Source: an uncultured Clostridia bacterium
GTDB taxonomy: Bacteria > Bacillota > Clostridia > Christensenellales > UBA1242
NCBI GenBank assembly: GCA_947627585.1
Contig: CANQWP010000021.1
Coordinates: 1 to 10,683 of the forward strand
DNA length: 10,683 nucleotides
Direction: 5' to 3'
Below, in pieces: positions 6,335-10,683 of the stretch; position 1 is the stretch's first letter, and the number at the start of each line of letters is the position of its first letter. Under the pieces are notes generated by a model, which was not told the origin of the DNA, ran no database searches, and was given only the letters and a program-made list of their open reading frames with translations. The position numbers were made by a program, and so were the translations under genes.

Positions 6335-6346
6335 GCGGAGGGTGAC

Positions 6347-6535
6347 ATGAAAGAGAAAAAACAACTGAAAGTGACTTGGGTTCGAAGTGCAATTGGTTAC
6401 AACAAAGAACAAATGAAGATCATGGAAGCACTTGGATTTAAGAAACTTCATCAAACAAGAACTTTACCTGACAACGAAAGCATTCGTGGCAGTTTGCACC
6501 ATGTTGCTCATCTCGTTGAAGTGGTTGAAGAGTGA
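6347..6535 (+). CDS. rpmD: Large-subunit ribosomal protein L30 (uL30)
   Basis: A 62-residue protein, usual for bacterial L30, which folds as a small alpha/beta ferredoxin-like unit on 23S rRNA. LKVTWVRSAIGYNKEQMKIM, EALGFKKLHQTRTLPDNESIRG and HVAHLVEVVEE follow the family pattern. GGAGGGTGA (6337-6345) is one base before ATG 6347 at its end and about five from the GGAGG core. The position between rpsE and rplO is standard. The stop TGA (6533-6535) is fused to the rplO site. Confidence 0.97.
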   Translation: MKEKKQLKVTWVRSAIGYNKEQMKIMEALGFKKLHQTRTLPDNESIRGSLHHVAHLVEVVEE

Positions 6536-6543
6536 GGTGCGAT

Positions 6544-6996
6544 ATGAAAATGGAGAACTTGAAACCTGCTGCTGGCGCAACAACAAAAAAAGTTCGCATT
6601 GGCAGAGGAATTGGCTCTGGAATTGGCAAAACTTCCGGCAAAGGCCACAAGGGTCAAAATGCCAGAAGTGGTGGCGGAGTGAAAGCCGGCTTTGAGGGCG
6701 GAAACATTCCAATGATCCGCAAAGTGCCAATTCGCGGATTTAACAACAAAAATTTTGCAAAGGCATATTCAACAGTCAATGTTGGCGCTCTGGAAATTTT
6801 TGAAGCAAACGCCGAAATCAACGAAGAACTTTTGTATGAAACACGCGTGATCGGCAAAAGACAACCATATGGCTTGAAAGTTTTGGGAGGTGGTGAGGTT
6901 ACAAAACCATACATCATTCATGCCGCCAAAGCAACAAAGTCAGCAGTTGAAAAAATTGAAAAAGCTGGCGGAAAAATTGTTTTTGACGAACAATAA
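6544..6996 (+). CDS. rplO: Large-subunit ribosomal protein L15 (uL15)
   Basis: A 150-residue protein, normal length, that binds 23S rRNA late in 50S assembly. The Gly-rich N-terminal extension is typical: GRGIGSGIGKTSGKGHKGQ (residues 20-38), then ARSGGGVKAGFEGGNIPMIRK. The C-terminal signature region reads VLGGGEVTKPYIIHAAKATKSAVEKIEKAGG (residues 113-143) and is well preserved. ATG 6544 gives MKMENLKPA, equal to the family start MKLHELKPA; a GTG at 6532 in the same frame would begin inside rpmD and is not supported. The site GAGGTG (6534-6539) overlaps the rpmD stop. It is followed by the first real spacer of the cluster. Confidence 0.97.
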   Translation: MKMENLKPAAGATTKKVRIGRGIGSGIGKTSGKGHKGQNARSGGGVKAGFEGGNIPMIRKVPIRGFNNKNFAKAYSTVNVGALEIFEANAEINEELLYETRVIGKRQPYGLKVLGGGEVTKPYIIHAAKATKSAVEKIEKAGGKIVFDEQ

Positions 6997-7069
6997 TTCG
7001 CAAAAAAATCGTTTTCGTTTTAATTTTGTGCAAAAGACATGCAAAATGAAATGAAAAAGGAGCAATCTT
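6997..7069 (+). other. AT-rich spacer between rplO and secY
   Basis: Seventy-three non-coding bases, the only spacer longer than 14 bases in the ribosomal protein run. It has T- and A-runs (AAAAAAATCG, CGTTTTAATTTTG), a short GCAAAA word present twice, and the secY ribosome binding site AAGGAG (7057-7062). I see no convincing terminator stem and no well-spaced promoter. secY is therefore probably transcribed from upstream, though a weak internal promoter cannot be ruled out by eye. Confidence 0.5.
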
Positions 7070-8377
7070 ATGTTTAAAACTCTTGCAAATGCCTTTAAAG
7101 TCAAAGAACTTAGGAAGAAAATTCTCATCACATTGGGACTTCTCATTCTTTTCCGCGTTGGCTGCGCGCTCGTTTGCCCAGGCTTCAATTTGCAAAGCGC
7201 AATCGAGCAAAACACTGCGGAAGCAGGCGGAGCAGTGACGTTTTTCTCGCTCATGAACTTGCTGTCCGGTGATGCGCTGTCCAACGGGTCGATTCTTGCT
7301 TTGGGCGTTTCGCCATACATCACGGCGTCCATCGTCATTCAGCTTTTGACAGTCGCCATTCCGCGCCTCCAAAACCTTTCAAGACAGGGCGAAGATGGCA
7401 GAAGAAAAATTCAGCTCTACACTCGCATTTGCGCATTGGTGCTTGCACTTGCGCAAGCGATTGGAATTGTGATCAGCTTCAAAGACTATGTCGCAACTGA
7501 CGTTTTGGGGCTTCCATTCTGGCTGATTTGCACCGGAATTGTGCTGATGTTGACCGCGGGCGGAATGTTCACTGTTTGGCTTGGCGAAAAAATCACACAA
7601 GTCGGCATTGGAAACGGAATGAGCCTTTTGATCTTTGTCGGCATCATTTCTTCCGCTTCAAACGGAATTTTCAACGCTTTCATGCAAGTTGGAAATGACA
7701 TCAACAACCTTTGGGGCGTGATTCTTTACTTTGTTGCACTCATCTTGATTTTTGGCTTCATTGTGTTCATCGACAGCGCCGAAAGAAGAGTGGGCGTCAA
7801 ATATGCAAAACAAATCAAGGGCCGCAAAATGTATGGCGGGCAGGATACATTCATTCCAATCAAGTTGAATGCTTCCGGCGTTATGCCAATCATCTTTGCG
7901 ACATCGCTCATCACTTTGCCTCAACTTGTCATGAGCATTTTCTGGCCAAAATCGGACGCAATGGTTTGGTATCAAAACTACATGGGCACAAACTCTTGGC
8001 TCTACATCATCGTGCTTTCAATTTTGATTTTCGCATTCGCGTTCTTCTATGCCCAAATCACATTTGACACCGACGACATTTCAAGAAGATTGCAACAACA
8101 AGGCGGGTTTATTCCTGGCATAAGACCAGGCAAGACCACGGGGGACTATTTGAAGAAAATTTCCAACCGCATCACCCTTTTTGGCGCAGTGTTCTTGGCA
8201 GTAATCGCGCTTGTTCCATCGCTTGTGTTTATGGCAGTGGACAACTTCACAGTCATCACACTTGTCAATGCATTCTCGACGACCGGGCTTATGATCATCG
8301 TTTCGGTTGCGCTCGAATTTGACAAGGGCCTCGAGGCGCAAATGTTGATGAGAAATTATAAAGGGTTTTTAGACTAA
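7070..8377 (+). CDS. secY: Preprotein translocase channel subunit SecY
   Basis: A 435-residue membrane protein with ten hydrophobic segments, near residues 18-37, 75-96, 118-137, 150-170, 177-200, 215-235, 268-290, 309-329, 370-390 and 393-416. SecY forms the channel through which SecA drives export and to which ribosomes dock during membrane insertion. Landmarks: LGVSPYITASIVIQLL (78-93) in TM2, GIGNGMSLLIF (179-189), KLNASGVMPIIFA (265-277) and the cytoplasmic C5 loop QQQGGFIPGIRPGKTT (342-357), where Arg352 matches E. coli Arg357, needed for SecA-driven translocation. The end, RNYKGFLD, is the usual short C-tail. AAGGAG (7057-7062) is seven bases from ATG 7070. It is intact and ordinary; the palindromic element starts one base after the TAA. 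Confidence 0.99.
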   Translation: MFKTLANAFKVKELRKKILITLGLLILFRVGCALVCPGFNLQSAIEQNTAEAGGAVTFFSLMNLLSGDALSNGSILALGVSPYITASIVIQLLTVAIPRLQNLSRQGEDGRRKIQLYTRICALVLALAQAIGIVISFKDYVATDVLGLPFWLICTGIVLMLTAGGMFTVWLGEKITQVGIGNGMSLLIFVGIISSASNGIFNAFMQVGNDINNLWGVILYFVALILIFGFIVFIDSAERRVGVKYAKQIKGRKMYGGQDTFIPIKLNASGVMPIIFATSLITLPQLVMSIFWPKSDAMVWYQNYMGTNSWLYIIVLSILIFAFAFFYAQITFDTDDISRRLQQQGGFIPGIRPGKTTGDYLKKISNRITLFGAVFLAVIALVPSLVFMAVDNFTVITLVNAFSTTGLMIIVSVALEFDKGLEAQMLMRNYKGFLD

Positions 8378-8378
8378 T

Positions 8379-8518
8379 CGTGGGGACAACTAGAATTTCT
8401 TAACGCGGACACGCACCACTTGTCATTCTGAGCCACGAGCGAAGCGAGTGAGTCGAAGAATCTCAAGCATCGCCGTAACTAAGTTGGGTGCTAACCGCTA
8501 AAATTCGTTTTCCCCACG
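8379..8518. repeat. 140-base imperfect palindrome, MITE-like, just after secY
   Basis: The ends are inverted repeats: CGTGGGGACAAC (8379-8390) pairs with GTTTTCCCCACG (8507-8518), 11 of 12. Pairing continues inward in register: GAATTT/AAATTC (8393-8398 with 8501-8506), GCGG/CCGC (8405-8408 with 8495-8498), GCACC/GGTGC (8413-8417 with 8487-8491), ACTT/AAGT (8418-8421 with 8481-8484) and ATTCT/AGAAT (8425-8429 with 8457-8461). The whole segment can thus fold as one long bulged hairpin on either strand. No protein is encoded. The shape (short, non-coding, terminal inverted repeats, placed just behind a stop codon) suggests a miniature inverted-repeat element, but no second copy lies in the window to prove mobility. 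Confidence 0.6.
8421..8464. repeat. TGTCATTCTGAG...CGAAGAATCTC interspersed repeat
   Basis: This segment begins TGTCATTCTGAG and ends GTCGAAGAATCTC, with GAGCGAAGCGAG between. From memory, words of this type recur as short intergenic repeats in many unrelated bacterial genomes, and their translations (RFFDSL-like) show up as false proteins. ATTCT and AGAAT at the two sides form a stem, and the unit sits at the apex of the larger palindrome. Copy number in this genome cannot be seen from one window. Confidence 0.6.
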
Positions 8519-8529
8519 GGCCCTTTTTA

Positions 8530-8572
8530 GCCTCTTGCAAAATTCCGCTGGACATTTTGCTGCGAGAGAGGC
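8530..8572. repeat. Inverted repeat with internal asymmetric loop
   Basis: GCCTCT (8530-8535) pairs with AGAGGC (8567-8572), and GCAAAAT (8537-8543) pairs with ATTTTGC (8554-8560), leaving a ten-base loop and a one-versus-six base internal loop. No T-run follows, so it does not look like a terminator. It may be part of the same repeat block as its neighbours. Confidence 0.5.
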
Positions 8573-8573
8573 A

Positions 8574-8626
8574 CCACCAAAATTTTAAGAGCGGGCAAAG
8601 CCCTTTCACTATAAAATTTTGGGTGG
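8574..8626. repeat. Strong hairpin upstream of the orphan gene
   Basis: CCACCAAAATTTTA (8574-8587) pairs with TAAAATTTTGGGTGG (8612-8626), 14 pairs with a single bulged base. Inside, GGGC (8593-8596) and GCCC (8600-8603) close a three-base loop, so the structure forms one long rod. It ends 12 bases before the ribosome binding site of the orphan gene. No T-run follows the outer stem. It could be a 5' untranslated structure, an RNA processing site, or a repeat end; the sequence alone does not decide. Confidence 0.6.
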
Positions 8627-8638
8627 AGAATTGAAGTG

Positions 8639-8647
8639 AAAGGAGGT
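8639..8647 (+). promoter_or_regulatory. Near-perfect Shine-Dalgarno of the orphan gene
   Basis: AAAGGAGGT is fully complementary to the 16S rRNA end and lies three to four bases before ATG 8651. It supports ATG 8651 over the in-frame GTG 8636, which lies upstream of the site. Confidence 0.75.
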
Positions 8648-8650
8648 CAT

Positions 8651-8881
8651 ATGACAAAGAAAAAATATGACGAGATGAAGCAAAGTGAAAGAAAAATCAT
8701 ATGCACGCCGGGTTTTATTGCAAAGCCACTTGATGATGCTACTGAAATTTCGTCAACTCATGAAACGCTGATCGAACGCGAGAACTATACGGGGGATTAT
8801 CCAAAAAACATTAACTTTTCAGATGTTGCAAAAAGGGTTGTTGCAGGTTGCCGGGCGAAAGAGACTGAAAGAACAAAATAA
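8651..8881 (+). CDS. Hypothetical 76-residue protein between secY and adk
   Basis: I do not recognise this protein. It has 76 residues, is hydrophilic, has no membrane segment, signal peptide or familiar motif, and starts with a basic run (MTKKKYDEMK). It holds two well separated cysteines (18 and 67), a KPLDDATEIS stretch and a basic end (KRVVAGCRAKETERTK). Support for a real gene: a perfect Shine-Dalgarno, in-frame stop just before adk with only 24 bases between, and the same strand as the operon. Against: secY and adk are normally adjacent, the gene is short, and it follows a repeat-rich stretch. It is probably translated with adk from the same message; its role is unknown. Confidence 0.65.
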   Translation: MTKKKYDEMKQSERKIICTPGFIAKPLDDATEISSTHETLIERENYTGDYPKNINFSDVAKRVVAGCRAKETERTK

Positions 8882-8905
8882 ACAACAAGTGAAAGGAGAT
8901 TATGT

Positions 8906-9526
8906 ATGAATATCATTTTACTTGGCGCTCCATTTTCGGGAAAGGGCACTTTGGCAAGAAAAATTGTGCAAGACTTTGGGCTTGTTCAAATTTCAACGGG
9001 TGACCTTTTCCGCGAAAATATCAAAAATGGCACTGATGTTGGACTTTTGGCAAAAACATACATCGACAAAGGCCAACTTGTGCCGGACAGCGTGACGGTT
9101 GAGATGCTCTCAAAACGCATTGCGCAAAAAGATTGCAAGAAAGGGGTCATTCTTGACGGCTTTCCTCGTACGATTGCGCAGGCGGAGGCGCTCTCAAAAA
9201 TCGCCAAAATTGATGCTGTCATTGAACTTGACGTTCCGTTTGATGAAATCAGACGTCGCGCCTTAGGTCGAAGAACGTGCACTGGATGTGGTGAGATCTA
9301 CAACACGGCGACCTATGATAAGACCACATGTGAAAAATGTGGCTCACCACTGTTCCAAAGAGATGACGATAATCTGGAAACAGTAAATTCTCGTCTGGAA
9401 GTCTATACAAAACAAACGGCACCACTTATAGACTTCTACGCTGAACAGCTGTTTGTTGTGAAAGGGCAGGACAGTCCTGACGCAACTTACAAGCCTGTGA
9501 AAGACTTTTTGAAGGGAAGAATATGA
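8906..9526 (+). CDS. adk: Adenylate kinase with zinc-binding LID
   Basis: A 206-residue cytoplasmic enzyme that converts ATP + AMP to two ADP. The P-loop is GAPFSGKGT (residues 7-15), with Lys13 present; Phe10 stands where Gly is nearly always found. The AMP-binding part holds STGDLFRENI (30-39), and the family signature DGFPRT is at 84-89. The LID domain carries Cys125, Cys128, Cys142 and Cys145 (CTGC, CEKC), the zinc site typical of Gram-positive enzymes, with Arg121-Arg123 at its edge and QRDDDN following. Length is slightly shorter than the usual 214-217. ATG 8906 is seven bases after GGAG (8895-8898); an out-of-frame ATG at 8902 is ignored. The stop overlaps the map start (ATGA). Confidence 0.97.
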   Translation: MNIILLGAPFSGKGTLARKIVQDFGLVQISTGDLFRENIKNGTDVGLLAKTYIDKGQLVPDSVTVEMLSKRIAQKDCKKGVILDGFPRTIAQAEALSKIAKIDAVIELDVPFDEIRRRALGRRTCTGCGEIYNTATYDKTTCEKCGSPLFQRDDDNLETVNSRLEVYTKQTAPLIDFYAEQLFVVKGQDSPDATYKPVKDFLKGRI

Positions 9527-10293
9527 TTCAAAAAACTCCTGCTGAAATTGTCTTGATCAAAAAGGCGTGCGAAATCACGCGAGACGCACTTGTGTATGCA
9601 AAAACGCTTGTTCGTCCGGGAATTTCCACCTATGATCTTGACAAATCTATTGAAAAGTTTATAATAGAGAGTGGTGGAAGCCCTGCGTGCCTTGGCTATG
9701 AAGGATATCCGGCCGCAACATGCATTTCGGTCAACGAAATGGTGGTGCACGGAATTCCAAGCAAAGACATCGTTTTGAAAGAGGGCGACATTGTCAGCAT
9801 TGACATTGTGGTGGCCTACAAAGGCTATCACGGCGATGCGGCAAGGACCTATCCTGTCGGCAGCGTGAGCGAAGAAAAAGAAAAGCTGATGAGGGTGACA
9901 AAAGAATGCTTTTTCAAAGGGATCGAAAACCTGAGAATTGGCGATCGACTTGGAAAACTCTCACACGCAATTCAAACTCATGCAGAAGGAAACGGATTTT
10001 CGGTTGTCCGGGAACTTTGCGGACACGGGATTGGTCGAAAAATGCACGAAGCACCATCAGTTTTGAACTTCGGCAAAGAGACTGATGGGCCGGTCATTTC
10101 TGAAAACGCGGTGCTTGCAATTGAGCCGATGATCAATGCGGGCAAGAAAGAGATTGGCATGCTTTCGGACGGCTGGGGAATCGTCACTCGTGACGGAAAA
10201 CCCTCCGCTCACTATGAAAACACTGTGCTGTTTTCGCGAAGTGGGCTGGAAATTTTGACCTTGGAGAAAGATGATGAACATCAAAAGAGGTGA
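9523..10293 (+). CDS. map: Type I methionine aminopeptidase
   Basis: A 256-residue metal enzyme that removes the initiator Met from new proteins once it has been deformylated. All five metal ligands are visible: Asp94 (SIDIVV), Asp105 (GDAART), His168 (GHGIG), Glu201 (IEPM) and Glu232 (YENT). The substrate-side His76 (VVHGIP) and His175 (MHEAP) are also kept. No N-terminal zinc-finger extension is present, so this is the short type Ia form. The start overlaps the adk stop by four bases (ATGA), and only a weak AAGGGA site precedes it, so translation is probably coupled to adk. The end overlaps the KOW gene by 20 bases. It ends in a charged, non-conserved tail. Confidence 0.98.
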   Translation: MIQKTPAEIVLIKKACEITRDALVYAKTLVRPGISTYDLDKSIEKFIIESGGSPACLGYEGYPAATCISVNEMVVHGIPSKDIVLKEGDIVSIDIVVAYKGYHGDAARTYPVGSVSEEKEKLMRVTKECFFKGIENLRIGDRLGKLSHAIQTHAEGNGFSVVRELCGHGIGRKMHEAPSVLNFGKETDGPVISENAVLAIEPMINAGKKEIGMLSDGWGIVTRDGKPSAHYENTVLFSRSGLEILTLEKDDEHQKR

Positions 10294-10552
10294 TGTGGTC
10301 ATCGCGACTGCAGGGAAAGAAAAAAATCAGTTTTTTGTGGTCAAGGACGTGGACGAAAAATTTTGCTTTTTGGTTGACGGCGACCGCTTGAAACTTTGCA
10401 AACCGAAAAAAAAGAGCCTCAAACATGTCCAGAAGGCTTCAAAAGTGAGTTTTGACGAAGAAAAACTTGCATCTGGGCTGGAAAATGTCAACGCCGGGCT
10501 AAGAAAATTTTTGAAGGAGAGAAGAGATTATGTCCAAACAAGACGTGATTGA
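10274..10552 (+). CDS. KOW-domain RNA-binding protein (L14e/L27e-like)
   Basis: A 92-residue basic protein. The first 50 residues form a KOW-type barrel: IKRGDVVIATAGKEKNQFFV, then VDGDRLKLCKPKKKSLKH. This matches the small KOW RNA-binding proteins (COG2163-like) that Clostridia carry between map and infA. The function is not firmly known; binding to rRNA or ribosomes is the usual guess. The second half (residues 51-92) is a charged helix-like tail ending in RRDYVQTRRD. ATG 10274 has better spacing (seven bases) from GGAG 10263-10266 than ATG 10271; the choice changes one residue. It overlaps map by 20 bases and infA by 23, so the three are likely translated together. Confidence 0.85.
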   Translation: MNIKRGDVVIATAGKEKNQFFVVKDVDEKFCFLVDGDRLKLCKPKKKSLKHVQKASKVSFDEEKLASGLENVNAGLRKFLKERRDYVQTRRD

Positions 10553-10683
10553 ATTTGAAGGAAAGGTGATTGAAGTTTTGCCAAGCATGACCTTTAAGGT
10601 TGAGTTGTCAAACGGTCATGTCATCACAGCCTACATTTCTGGCAAACTTCGCGCTAACAAAATTAGAGTTTTGCTTGGTGATA
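10530..10683 (+). CDS. infA: Translation initiation factor IF-1, 5' part only
   Basis: Right-truncated: 51 of about 72 residues are present. IF-1 is an OB-fold protein that covers the 30S A site during initiation. MSKQDVIEFEGKVIEVLPSM and FKVELSNGHVITAYISGKLR follow the family closely (usual form MAKEDVIEVEGTV and [20 protein letters not shown]). GGAG (10516-10519) lies ten bases before ATG 10530, inside the end of the KOW gene. By analogy with other Bacillota, rpmJ, rpsM and rpsK would be expected next. Confidence 0.96.
   Translation, partial: MSKQDVIEFEGKVIEVLPSMTFKVELSNGHVITAYISGKLRANKIRVLLGD

Noticed and set aside
6983..7024. Possible promoter before secY (TTGACG at 6983, TTTAAT at 7019)
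   Set aside because: The two boxes are about 30 bases apart and neither pairs with another box at 16-18 bases.
8518..8530. GGGCCCTTTTTAG as a terminator for secY
   Set aside because: There is a T-run but the GC part is a six-base palindrome without a loop, and the large stem ends five bases before the Ts. Weak termination is possible but not supported.
8610..8615. TATAAA as a -10 box for the orphan gene and adk
   Set aside because: It is inside the hairpin arm and no -35-like box lies 16-18 bases upstream.
8463..8657. Minus-strand 64-residue reading frame across the repeats after secY
   Set aside because: It reads through the palindrome and both hairpins, has no good ribosome binding site, and runs against the operon; it looks like a repeat-derived false protein.
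1..10683. CRISPR array, tRNA or rRNA genes, transposase, defence genes
   Set aside because: No regularly spaced repeats, no cloverleaf or rRNA-like segment, and no such protein was seen on either strand.

Overview
This window is a long run of the S10-spc ribosomal protein cluster, all on the + strand, continuing into the secY-adk-map-infA segment. It looks like a chromosome of the Bacillota, most likely an uncultured Clostridia-type lineage. The reasons are: the order rplB-rpsS-rplV-rpsC-rplP-rpmC-rpsQ-rplN-rplX-rplE-rpsN-rpsH-rplF-rplR-rpsE-rpmD-rplO-secY-adk-map-KOW-infA; a zinc-type S14 (four Cys); a Gram-positive-type adenylate kinase with a Cys4 zinc LID; a KOW-domain RNA-binding protein between map and infA; strong AGGAGG-type ribosome binding sites; and GC of roughly 40-45 % by eye. 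TAA, TAG and TGA all act as stops, so the code is standard (table 11).

Layout: positions 1-6996 hold 17 ribosomal protein genes (rplB is cut at the left edge), packed with spacers of 14 bases or less or with short overlaps. At ten junctions the upstream stop codon is fused to the next Shine-Dalgarno sequence. An AT-rich spacer of 73 bases precedes secY (7070-8377). Positions 8378-8650 are non-coding and hold the only structure not usual for this locus. First comes a 140-base imperfect palindrome (8379-8518) whose apex is a copy of the widespread TGTCATTCTGAG...CGAAGAATCTC repeat. Two further inverted repeats follow (8530-8572 and 8574-8626). A 76-residue orphan gene (8651-8881) comes next, then adk, map, a KOW protein and the start of infA (cut at the right edge).

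The products work together in making and using ribosomes. The r-proteins build the 30S and 50S subunits and IF-1 starts translation. SecY exports proteins made by these ribosomes, methionine aminopeptidase trims their N-termini, and adenylate kinase balances adenine nucleotides. Most genes are ordinary and confidently named.

I did not find a clear new system. What deserves a second look is the palindromic repeat plus orphan gene after secY, and several unusual sequence variants in conserved proteins. These are the L22 tunnel-hairpin tip, the L6 rRNA-binding signature, the L24 zinc knuckle with a long Lys/Ala tail, the S5 N-terminal extension, an S3 insertion, and the Adk P-loop with Phe in place of a Gly.
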